A stretch of DNA of 34,991 nt from contig CALMJK010000019.1 of assembly GCA_937864225.1 (NCBI GenBank), forward strand, positions 1 through 34,991, given 5' to 3'. Shown here piece by piece: positions 1 to 7,800 of this stretch. The first letter of the stretch is position 1. Each line of letters starts with the position of its first letter. The notes under the pieces were generated by a model, which saw only the letters and a list, made by a program, of their open reading frames with translations, searched no databases and had not been told where the DNA came from. The translations under genes and the position numbers were made by a program. The stretch comes from an uncultured bacterium (GTDB lineage: Bacteria; Krumholzibacteriota; Krumholzibacteriia; LZORAL124-64-63).

Positions 1-28
1 CTTCAACAAGATGACGCTGCTGAAGTAA
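1..28 (+). CDS. C-terminal end of an upstream protein (partial)
   Basis: In the frame starting at base 2 the sequence reads FNKMTLLK and then a TAA stop at 26-28. A short tail of this kind, a hydrophobic strand with lysines ending in a basic residue, is typical of the last strand of FlgD-like / type IX-like C-terminal domains; the protein ending at 7653 closes similarly. A hairpin terminator follows 23 bases after the stop, which supports a real gene end. With only eight residues the identity is an inference. Confidence 0.5.
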
Positions 29-50
29 TCTTCACGTAGCGGCCAACGGG

Positions 51-78
51 AGCGGCCCCCTGTCCAGGGGGCCGCTTC
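51..78 (+). terminator. Hairpin terminator after the upstream gene
   Basis: An 11-bp perfect stem (51-61 with 66-76) encloses the four-base loop GTCC. The stem is almost all G/C. Only a short T-rich run (TTCT) follows, so termination may be less efficient than at 7683-7717. Its position between a stop codon and the next promoter fits a terminator. Confidence 0.7.
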
Positions 79-128
79 TGCATGGGCGGGGCGGTCCTGC
101 CGGCACTGGGGCGGGGGCAATTCCGAAG

Positions 129-158
129 TTGACACCCCCTGATTGCGATCCCTATATT
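129..158 (+). promoter_or_regulatory. Sigma-70-type promoter for the surface-protein operon
   Basis: A perfect -35 box TTGACA (129-134) and a near-perfect -10 box TATATT (153-158) are 18 bases apart, in a locally AT-rich patch of a GC-rich sequence. Transcription would begin near 165, leaving about 120 bases of leader before the ATG at 288. The open frame extends upstream to the TTG inside this -35 box, so that TTG cannot be the real start. Confidence 0.75.
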
Positions 159-211
159 TCACAAGCATCAAGAGAGAAAACAGCCGATCGAAACCGCGGC
201 CCAGAAGCGGC

Positions 212-252
212 CCGTCGGTTGTCAGTTCAGCCACCCGACGGCGCCGTTTTTT
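212..252 (+). promoter_or_regulatory. Attenuator-like hairpin in the 5' leader
   Basis: CCGTCGG (212-218) pairs perfectly with CCGACGG (235-241) across a 16-base loop, and six T residues follow at 247-252. A competing hairpin, GCGCC (241-245) with GGCGC (253-257), would place the T run in its loop. Mutually exclusive structures between promoter and start codon resemble a transcription attenuator. No known riboswitch class is recognised. Confidence 0.4.
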
Positions 253-287
253 GGCGCGCGGCGGGCGTGCCACAGGGGGCCCGCGCC

Positions 288-2573
288 ATGACGTGGAGAC
301 GACGTAGCCTAATCTGCAGCCTGCTGCTGAGCCTGCTTGTCCTGTCGGCCCTCTTCGGGTGTCGCGCCTTCCAGCCCGAGATCGTCGTGGTCAACAAGCC
401 TCCGGAGACCTACATCATGGGCGCGCCGGCCGAATCGTCGGGCGGCTACTACCACTTCCACCTCTACTGGTATGGAACGGACGCGGACGGCGAGGTGACC
501 CGTTTCGTCTGGGCGTTGACCGATTCATCGGTCCAGGATCCGGAACGGGAAGGGGACGAGGAGGACACGCGCTTCAATCCGGCGACCAACGTGACGACGC
601 TGCAAATCGGCCACTACACCGTGCGCACCGATTCGGTCTTCGACTTTCAGATCAACCTGGACGCGAACCTGGCCGCCGGCAAGACGTTCCACATCGTGGC
701 GATCGATGACCGGGGCGATTTCGATCGCACGCCGGCCCGGCTGCAATTCATCACCAACGCCATCGGCACGCCCCGTCTGACTTTCTACCACTCGCTCACG
801 GCGGGGCAGGGGGCGGTCTTCGCCAACTACGACACGATCGGCTACGGCCAGCCGTTCGAGATCTCCTGGCAGGCGACGACGCCCAATCTGCGCTCGTATG
901 AGCCGGAACTGCTCGCCCTGAGAGACACCGTGCCGCCGCTCGACGGCCTGTTCGGCTACAAGTACCGAGTGGTCGACATCCCTTGCAACGACACGACGGA
1001 CGACTGCTGGCAGCCCCGCTACTTCGACACGGTTTCCGGCGACAGCGTCAGTTTCTTCGGCACGATCAGCGGTCTCGCCTTCTCCAACGACGACACGGGG
1101 CCGACGATCTACCAGCGTCGCCTTCCCCAGGGCCTGCACCGGATCCTGGTGAATACCCTGGACATGGCCGGCGTGGAAATCCCGCCCTCCAACCAGGCGC
1201 TCAACTACGTCCTCAACTACGACCCGGGCACGCGCATCCTGCGGGGAGAGACCGACTCGATTTCCGACGATCCCAAGGTCTATCCGTATTTCGTCGTCTT
1301 CCACCCGGACGGCACGACGTCGGAGCACGCCTTCGCGGAAGGGGACACGGTTCCGGACAAGTCCTACGTCGTCTTCAAGGCCGTGGGCTGGGACGATCCG
1401 CGCGACATCAAGACAGGCACGGCGGACTACGAGGCCTGCATCCAGGGCAATTTCAGGGCCGTGGGCATGTACGAGGGGCAGTCGCGCTTCGAATTCTTCA
1501 CGGAGAAGAGCGAATACCCGCACGCTCCCGGCTGGGTGCGGCCCGCGATCGACGGCGGCGGCGTTTCCGACACCCTCGGTTTCCTCGTCGGGCCCTTCCA
1601 GTACACGGTGGAGATGAATGCCGTCGACGAATGGGGCCGTCGAGACGGCACACCGGAACAGTTCACGTTCTGGGGCAACCGTCCTCCCTGCGTGCAATGC
1701 GTGGAACTGCTGGTGGGCCCAGAATCGCCCGCAACGAGCGCGGCGTTCGGTTGCATGGACGCCGGGTGCGCGGCGGAGGCGGACACGATCTACGCAGCGC
1801 CTGACTTCCTGACGACGCTGGACGTGCCGGCGAGTTGGCGCCGGGCGACGCAGTTGGGCCAAGGGCTGCTGTGGTACAACGCGCAGACGGGCGGCGTTTG
1901 GCTGGACGAGCCGTTGTCCACGGTGGGGCCGGAATCCATGCCGGGATACTTCTTCGAATACAAGCTGGCGCTGCACGGCGCTGACCATCCGCTGGAGCCC
2001 TGGCATCCCCTTTACCCCGAGCGGCGCATCCCGTCCTGGAACTACGAGGTCCGGAGCGACCGGGACGCGCTCAACATTGTGGCCGAGGGCGGGGGCTACG
2101 ACGCGCTCAACTTCACGACCTTCCATTTCGAACGCGAGAACCCGACGGCCGTGCCTCCGCAGCCGATCGCCGTCGACGACGAGGGAGTCTGGATCTTCCG
2201 CTTCAAGTTCTTCGTGCCCCAGGACGCGCTTTTCGGCGGCGAGGATACGTACTTGGCCAATCTGCAGGCCACCAAGCCCAACTACCTGGAAGTTTTTCGG
2301 CTCACCACCCTCCAACTGGGCCCCAGCACGGCCTACGTTCAGGCCAACGACGCGAGCAACTGCGCCGCCGACGGCGAGCGGGCCAAGTACTACTATTATC
2401 GAAACGTCCGCGTGCCCTTGTTGCACGGCCTCGAGTGCGATCCGGGGAGCGTGTACGAGAATGTGTACGGATCCATCTCGCTTGAGAATTTCCGGTTCAA
2501 GAGCCGCGAGATTTTCGAAAAGCGCTTCGTGATCAAAGTCGTTCCGATACCTCCCTTCCCGATCTTCCCGTGA
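288..2573 (+). CDS. Large secreted lipoprotein with Fn3-like module
   Basis: Predicted 761-residue exported lipoprotein of unknown function. The ATG at 288 is chosen because a purine-rich SD (AGGGGG) precedes it, a signal peptide starts there (basic MTWRRR, then a Leu-rich core), and the longer frame runs into the promoter. Cys25 follows LFG, a slightly atypical lipobox. Residues of about 35-170 form a beta-rich, Fn3-like module with the pattern YWYGTDADGEV and a closing AIDDRGDFDRTP; the same module opens the next protein. The rest is rich in Asp, Tyr, Phe and Trp, as in extracellular beta proteins, with paired cysteines that could form disulfides (DIPCNDTTDDC; PPCVQC). No catalytic motif is visible. 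It is first in an operon with two other surface proteins. Reality of the gene is near certain; function is unknown. Confidence 0.85.
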   Translation: MTWRRRSLICSLLLSLLVLSALFGCRAFQPEIVVVNKPPETYIMGAPAESSGGYYHFHLYWYGTDADGEVTRFVWALTDSSVQDPEREGDEEDTRFNPATNVTTLQIGHYTVRTDSVFDFQINLDANLAAGKTFHIVAIDDRGDFDRTPARLQFITNAIGTPRLTFYHSLTAGQGAVFANYDTIGYGQPFEISWQATTPNLRSYEPELLALRDTVPPLDGLFGYKYRVVDIPCNDTTDDCWQPRYFDTVSGDSVSFFGTISGLAFSNDDTGPTIYQRRLPQGLHRILVNTLDMAGVEIPPSNQALNYVLNYDPGTRILRGETDSISDDPKVYPYFVVFHPDGTTSEHAFAEGDTVPDKSYVVFKAVGWDDPRDIKTGTADYEACIQGNFRAVGMYEGQSRFEFFTEKSEYPHAPGWVRPAIDGGGVSDTLGFLVGPFQYTVEMNAVDEWGRRDGTPEQFTFWGNRPPCVQCVELLVGPESPATSAAFGCMDAGCAAEADTIYAAPDFLTTLDVPASWRRATQLGQGLLWYNAQTGGVWLDEPLSTVGPESMPGYFFEYKLALHGADHPLEPWHPLYPERRIPSWNYEVRSDRDALNIVAEGGGYDALNFTTFHFERENPTAVPPQPIAVDDEGVWIFRFKFFVPQDALFGGEDTYLANLQATKPNYLEVFRLTTLQLGPSTAYVQANDASNCAADGERAKYYYYRNVRVPLLHGLECDPGSVYENVYGSISLENFRFKSREIFEKRFVIKVVPIPPFPIFP

Positions 2574-2664
2574 CGAGGAGGGGCCACCGCGACGAGGCAG
2601 ATGACGGCCTGCCGAAGCTGGGGATCAGCGGTGGCAGATACGACCGCCGAGGAGGTCGTTGAGA

Positions 2665-5208
2665 ATGAACTGGAAGGTATGCAACTCGGGTCTGGCAGCA
2701 GCCGCGTTGGTGGCCGGACTGCTGGCGGGGCAAGGGTGTGGGCCCGACACGGAGTTGGGCGGCTCCCCTGTACCGAACGCCCTGCCCGACACGCGTCTGG
2801 TGGGCCAGCCGCCGACCCTACGCGAAACCGAATTCAGCGTCCGCTTTTTCTGGACGGGCAGCGATCCCGACGGCCGGGTCGCCGGATTCCAGTGGAAGAT
2901 GAGCAATAACGGGACCGACGGGATCAGCGTCTACGACACGCTCACCTTCGATCCCGCCACTGGCGACACGCTCAATCCGTGGCGCAATACGACGGCCACC
3001 GATTCTCTCTTCCTCGTCAAGGCCGACATCCACGGCTTCCCCGACGACCTGGATCTGGCGGAGCGCGATTGGCGATCCTACCAAACCCACACCCTCTTCG
3101 TGCGCGCGGTGGATCAGGAAGGCGGCGTGGATCCGACGCCGGCGGCCGTAAGCTTCACGGCGACGACGATCATCCCGACCATCAAAGTCGACTATCCAAC
3201 CACCCTTTCCGACTATAAGAACGTGCGCCGCGTGCCGCCGACCGTCACGTTCGGCTGGACCGGGGCGGATCCCGATTTCGAGCTCGGTGCCCCGGTTCGC
3301 GTGCGCTACTTGTGGAAAAGGGCGGTTCTGCCCACGGGGGCGTACCTGGACAACTCATTCGTCTTCAATCAGTACGTGGAATACCTGGTGAGCTTCGCTG
3401 ATTCCGCGTGGAGCGACTGGAAGCCGTACGCGCCGCTTGCGGAAGACCGCCGGGTGACGTTCGCCAACCAGACGCGGCTGGATGAGGAGGGAAGGCTCAT
3501 CACCTATCTCTTCGCCATACAGGCGCAGGACACGGCGGGAGCGGTCAGCATCGATCGCTCCTACAGCAACACCGTGCACAACGTCAGCATCTCGGATTTC
3601 TTCTCGCCCGGTCTGACCATTTGCGAGGCCTACCTGGGCTGCAACAACTACAGCAACGGGCTCATGAACACCTACGACATTGCCCAGAACCAGCCTCTCC
3701 AGTTTTCCTGGATCGGAAACGCCGAAACCTACGCCGGCACGGTCGTGGCGTATCGGTACGGTTGGGACGTCATCGATCCCGACAATCCGGACAGCGAGAA
3801 CTGGGCCGTGCAGCCCGGCAACACCGCTCAACACCGCACGACGCCGGTGACCTTTTTCTCGTCCGGGAGTCATACGCTGACGGTCCAGTGCTTCGATGAC
3901 TCCGGCAAGGAGTCGCGGGTCACCATCGTGCTCAACGTCGTGCGCGTGCCCGATGTGCTGTCGCGCCAGCCTCTCCTGATGGTGGACGATGTCTCCACCG
4001 ACAAAATGAGCAATGCCTGGCCGGATGCGAGCGGCATTCCCCAAGACACCGACCTTGTTCGCGACGCATTTTGGGACGAGGTGCTGTCCGAGGCGGGCGG
4101 CGTGGTCGGGTACAACTCCACCCTGAACAGCGTCGACCTTGTCGATGATTCGCGGTGGTCCTACCGTGACATTGTCGAATACCGGAGCGTGATTTGGGCG
4201 CACAGACGAGCCACGATAAGCTACGTCGCCAGGCATTTCGACCCCATGCTGCAGACGTATGTGTGGCTCACGACCTTTCAGGAACAGGTGGGCAATCTGT
4301 TCATGGTCGGCTCGCAGTCGATCCAGAGCTTCGCAGGCGACTATGGGCTGATCGGGGCTCAGGACGAGGATGGTGACACGCTGGTTGCCAATGGCTTGCC
4401 ATGGATCCTGCCCATCATTTTCGGCACGAGCGAAGAAATTCACACCTTCGTGGACAACCGCTACGCCGCCGGCTTCGGCTACCGTCTGCTGCCCGATGGC
4501 ACCAGGGGATCGATCGGGGAGAAGAATTACGGCTCGAAGGCGTGGGGGCTGGCGGCGATCGACGCCACGAGCCATGCGTTTTATGAGTATCCCGGCATGT
4601 ACAGGGCGCAGGATGCGCGCAAATCGAGTTGCGTGGGTTTGAAAGGGATCATCCTGGATCCGGCCTTCAAGACGGCTTACGTCGACCCCGGCGCGCTGGC
4701 GGACACGATCTTGACGGCGCGCAACATCGATTTCAAAGACTATCCGCCCTATCCGGCCTATCCGGATCTGGCGGCCCCTTTCATTTGGAAGCTCGACGAG
4801 TACTACGACCCGCCGATACAGATCACCAGCCGGACGACTCCCATTGTTCCCGTGATGATGGCCGATGGCCGCGCGGCAATCGAGCCGATGTGGCGGCTCT
4901 ATTCGCGCTTCGAATGGATCGACGACCTGCACGAGGCGCGGGGCGATTTCGCCTGGCCAAGCAACCAGTACACTCCCGCGCTCCTGACCAGCATCTGCGG
5001 CCCCCAGGCGCTCGCGCTTGACGGGCACACGCGTCTGGAAGGGGTCGCGGTGGGTGTCGTGTCCCACCAGACCGAGTTGACCAAGCCGACGGGAAGGCCC
5101 GACGTGCTCTGGGGCTTCGATCCGGCGCGCTTCGATCGAACCAAGATCAAGAAGGCTATTCGCTGGGTGCTGGCCGAGCAATTCGGCCTGACGATGTCGG
5201 TCCAGTAG
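2665..5208 (+). CDS. Large secreted lipoprotein, Fn3-like plus Rossmann-like C-terminal domain
   Basis: Predicted 847-residue exported protein. The ATG at 2665 sits nine bases after a strong AGGAGG; an in-frame TTG two codons earlier is too close to that SD. A hydrophobic signal segment leads to Cys25 (AGQGC), an atypical lipobox, so lipidation is probable but not certain. The N-terminal module (FFWTGSDPDGRV, then VRAVDQEGGVDPTP) matches the opening module of the preceding protein, so the two look like tandem paralogues there. A second similar unit starts near residue 195 (FGWTGADPD). From about residue 435 the pattern changes to LLMVDDVSTD, later EYRSVIWAHRR and GNLFMVGSQS, which alternates strand and helix as in amidotransferase-like or flavodoxin-like Rossmann folds. 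No catalytic triad is identified. Function is unknown; a surface or periplasmic location is inferred. Confidence 0.85.
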   Translation: MNWKVCNSGLAAAALVAGLLAGQGCGPDTELGGSPVPNALPDTRLVGQPPTLRETEFSVRFFWTGSDPDGRVAGFQWKMSNNGTDGISVYDTLTFDPATGDTLNPWRNTTATDSLFLVKADIHGFPDDLDLAERDWRSYQTHTLFVRAVDQEGGVDPTPAAVSFTATTIIPTIKVDYPTTLSDYKNVRRVPPTVTFGWTGADPDFELGAPVRVRYLWKRAVLPTGAYLDNSFVFNQYVEYLVSFADSAWSDWKPYAPLAEDRRVTFANQTRLDEEGRLITYLFAIQAQDTAGAVSIDRSYSNTVHNVSISDFFSPGLTICEAYLGCNNYSNGLMNTYDIAQNQPLQFSWIGNAETYAGTVVAYRYGWDVIDPDNPDSENWAVQPGNTAQHRTTPVTFFSSGSHTLTVQCFDDSGKESRVTIVLNVVRVPDVLSRQPLLMVDDVSTDKMSNAWPDASGIPQDTDLVRDAFWDEVLSEAGGVVGYNSTLNSVDLVDDSRWSYRDIVEYRSVIWAHRRATISYVARHFDPMLQTYVWLTTFQEQVGNLFMVGSQSIQSFAGDYGLIGAQDEDGDTLVANGLPWILPIIFGTSEEIHTFVDNRYAAGFGYRLLPDGTRGSIGEKNYGSKAWGLAAIDATSHAFYEYPGMYRAQDARKSSCVGLKGIILDPAFKTAYVDPGALADTILTARNIDFKDYPPYPAYPDLAAPFIWKLDEYYDPPIQITSRTTPIVPVMMADGRAAIEPMWRLYSRFEWIDDLHEARGDFAWPSNQYTPALLTSICGPQALALDGHTRLEGVAVGVVSHQTELTKPTGRPDVLWGFDPARFDRTKIKKAIRWVLAEQFGLTMSVQ

Positions 5209-5246
5209 GCTTCACGTCGCGGCGGTCGCGCTCTGCCCGATCGGGG

Positions 5247-5262
5247 AGCGCGGCGCCGCGCT
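5247..5262 (+). promoter_or_regulatory. 16-bp perfect palindrome between surface genes
   Basis: AGCGCGGCGCCGCGCT equals its own reverse complement. It lies in the 105-base gap between the second lipoprotein and the beta-propeller gene. It could be a dimeric protein-binding site or an RNA hairpin that buffers mRNA ends. No T run follows, so it is not a standard terminator. GC-rich DNA makes such palindromes more likely by chance. Confidence 0.3.
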
Positions 5263-5313
5263 GAGTTCAGCGGACCGTAAAACTCCGCCTGGGTCACGAA
5301 AGGCAGGCTGCAC

Positions 5314-7653
5314 GTGAAAGTGAGCCGAGAACGCGGCAACACGCCGTTGCGGTTTCTGGGCGCGATGTTCAGCGCGCTCATGCTCCTGGTCACGGGTCAG
5401 GCGGTCGCTCAGAGTCTCACGTCCCCGGCCGCCTGTGGGCTCGACAGCCTTACCCTGCTCTCGCCGGACAGCAACGGGGTGCGGGTGCGCCTGGCGCCCG
5501 AAACCGGGCGATTCGGCGCCATCGTGCAGTGGGCAAAGGTGCCGAGCCGCCTGGGCACCTGCGCTGTCGTCGTCGACACCGGGGCCATCCACATGGACGT
5601 GGCGCTGACCGGAATTTTCGCCGACGAGATCGACCGGGAGATCGGTTTCAGCGTGGTCAGTGGCGGGCAGGTGGGCGATCCTACCCGGAACCGAGTCATG
5701 ATGAGATGGGCGAACCGATTCCCCGGCCAAAGCGGGCGCATCGAGGGAGAGATCAACGTCAGCAACAATGGCGGTCTGTGGTGCTTGAACAGCGGGGGCA
5801 CCGCCAGCGCGCAGATCAACGGCGGCCTGCCGATGACGCAATCCTTCACGAGCATTCTGGCTTTCGCGCAGTCGCCGGCAGATCCCCAGCGGATGTGGGA
5901 ACATCTCGGCGCGCAAGGCCTGTGGACGCGCGCGGGCGGCGACTGGGTGCGCCTGAATGAGACGGCGCTGCCCAACAGCGTGGTCATCACCGCCATCGCG
6001 GCTTCTCCGACGGACCCGCAGCGCTTCGCCGTGGGCACGGCCAGCCTCGGACTCTTCGTAACTACCAACGGCGGGGAATCGTTCACCCAGTTCACGACGG
6101 CGCTCGATGCGGTGTCGATCGCGACTTACAACGTGACGGCGCTGACTTGGGGCGCCGAGGGGCGTCTATGGATGTCCGTCCGGAATCTGGGCGTCTTCGT
6201 CTCCGAGGACGACGGGGAGAGTTTCGTGAAGCGCCCCGACCTGCTGGTGCCGGAAATTTTCGGCACCCCCGGCTCGCCATTGGTGTCGGCCATGGTGAAC
6301 GAGATCGCCGTCGATCCCGACGACGAGGACGTGATCTACTTCGGCTTGCGGGACTACGGCGTCTACCGGTCCACCGACGCCGGACTGACATGGGGGCCGC
6401 TTTACGGCAGCTGGCGCCGGGCTGACGACTCCGAGGTGCTCTCGGCGATCAACGTGTTGACAGTGGCCAGGCACCCGGACGATCCGCAGATCCTGCTCGC
6501 CGGCACGAGCAGCTTGGGCCTTTACCGCACGGTGGACGGCGGTGGCGTCTGGCGCGAGGTCGGCGCCGACTATTTGACCGGCACGACCAAGCCCGCAATC
6601 AAGGGCGTGCTCTTCGATCCCGCCACGACTGGCCTCGCCTGGGCCGCGCCCGATGGTCAGCCCTTGCTCCGCAGCCCGGACGGGGGCGAGACCTGGTCGA
6701 CGATTGCGGCCAATCCGGGCAACGCGTCGACCAGCCGGCTGGCCCTGGACGCCAGCGGCAATGGCGATCTGTGGGTGGCCACTTACGACGGGGGCATCTA
6801 TGTGCCGGGCACGCCGCTGTCGCTTTCGCAAACGATCCTGCCGATCACCGATCCCGCCTACGTCAATTTCGATTTCGGGCTGTCCGTCGCCTTCTGGGGC
6901 GAGGCCGTGGTGGACGAGGGCTTCCGCATCAAGTGCCAGGATTTCCAGGGGTACGCGGTGTGGCGAAGCGAGGGAAGCGATCCCCAGGCTCAACGCGCCT
7001 TCGAGTTGATAGGGCTTTACGACAAGGCCAACCCACAGAGTTGCCTTGAGGGTTACTGCGGGGACGTGAACTATATCCTGCTGCCGGATTGTTTTGAGGA
7101 ACGCCGTGCTGCTTGCTTCGATTTCAGTCGCGGCGACACGATCGAGTTTTTCGACGACAGCATCTACAACGGCTTCGAATACAATTACGCGGTCACGACC
7201 TACGATTATGGGAGCACGGCAGGGATCGATCCTGCCTCGCTCGTGCGCGATCTGCTCTTCTCGGCGCGCTACCCGGGCGATCCGAATTCTCCTTTTACCG
7301 CCGCTGGGGCGATCGTGCCCTTCCGAGCCGACGTGGCGGCGGCGCCGGCGCTCGATGGAACCGAGATCTACGTCTATCCCAATCCGTTGCGCCGGGGCGC
7401 GGGCTATCCGGGCGTGGAAGGCGAGCAGGTCGTGTTCACGAACCTCCCGCCGGAGAGTCGCATTGTCCTTTGGACGCTCGACGGCGATGTCGTGGCGGAG
7501 ATCCCGCGCGCCGGCGAGGCGCAATCCGGGGGGAATATCTACTGGGACACGCGCAACCCGGACGGGGAATTGCTCGCCTCGGGTGTCTACATCTGGAAAG
7601 TGCAGATGCCGCAGCGCGGCGATTTCTACGGGAAGCTTGTCATCATTCGCTGA
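5314..7653 (+). CDS. Secreted beta-propeller (BNR/sortilin-like) protein with FlgD-like C-terminal domain
   Basis: Predicted 779-residue secreted protein. The start is a GTG at 5314 followed by a signal peptide (basic MKVSRERGN, hydrophobic core, cleavage near AVAQ-S at residue 34). Residues of roughly 180-500 carry repeated units with Asp-box-like motifs (TTNGGESFTQF, SEDDGESFV, STDAGLTWG, TVDGGGVWRE, SPDGGETWS), characteristic of BNR/VPS10-type propellers. The last 95 residues form a FlgD-like domain: YVYPNP, then VLWTLDGDVVAE, WDTRNPDGELLASGVYIWKV and a KLVIIR end. Such domains act as C-terminal sorting signals for type IX secretion in Bacteroidota; whether this organism has that system is not shown here. 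No catalytic residues are evident. It is last in the operon, and a strong terminator follows. Confidence 0.85.
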   Translation: MKVSRERGNTPLRFLGAMFSALMLLVTGQAVAQSLTSPAACGLDSLTLLSPDSNGVRVRLAPETGRFGAIVQWAKVPSRLGTCAVVVDTGAIHMDVALTGIFADEIDREIGFSVVSGGQVGDPTRNRVMMRWANRFPGQSGRIEGEINVSNNGGLWCLNSGGTASAQINGGLPMTQSFTSILAFAQSPADPQRMWEHLGAQGLWTRAGGDWVRLNETALPNSVVITAIAASPTDPQRFAVGTASLGLFVTTNGGESFTQFTTALDAVSIATYNVTALTWGAEGRLWMSVRNLGVFVSEDDGESFVKRPDLLVPEIFGTPGSPLVSAMVNEIAVDPDDEDVIYFGLRDYGVYRSTDAGLTWGPLYGSWRRADDSEVLSAINVLTVARHPDDPQILLAGTSSLGLYRTVDGGGVWREVGADYLTGTTKPAIKGVLFDPATTGLAWAAPDGQPLLRSPDGGETWSTIAANPGNASTSRLALDASGNGDLWVATYDGGIYVPGTPLSLSQTILPITDPAYVNFDFGLSVAFWGEAVVDEGFRIKCQDFQGYAVWRSEGSDPQAQRAFELIGLYDKANPQSCLEGYCGDVNYILLPDCFEERRAACFDFSRGDTIEFFDDSIYNGFEYNYAVTTYDYGSTAGIDPASLVRDLLFSARYPGDPNSPFTAAGAIVPFRADVAAAPALDGTEIYVYPNPLRRGAGYPGVEGEQVVFTNLPPESRIVLWTLDGDVVAEIPRAGEAQSGGNIYWDTRNPDGELLASGVYIWKVQMPQRGDFYGKLVIIR

Positions 7654-7682
7654 GCCTGGAGCCGCGTCCAGCGCGCGAGGGG

Positions 7683-7718
7683 ACTGTGGTCCAGTTTTTC
7701 CTGGGCCACAGTTTTTCT
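7683..7718 (+). terminator. Strong intrinsic terminator
   Basis: A 12-bp stem (7683-7694 with 7701-7712, one G-T pair) closes a six-base loop TTTTTC and is followed by TTTTTCT. It lies 29 bases after the stop of the beta-propeller gene and separates the surface-protein operon from ppdK. Confidence 0.9.
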
Positions 7719-7800
7719 CGCCGGGGCACGGCGCGCAGACGATGATGACGAGCGACAGAGGAGCTCCCGGCGTGGCTTGCAGCAGAGGAGGCGGCGATCG

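Noticed and set aside
129..287. Earlier TTG start for the first lipoprotein
   Set aside because: The TTG is part of the -35 box of the promoter at 129-158, and the extra residues would precede and spoil a clear signal peptide.
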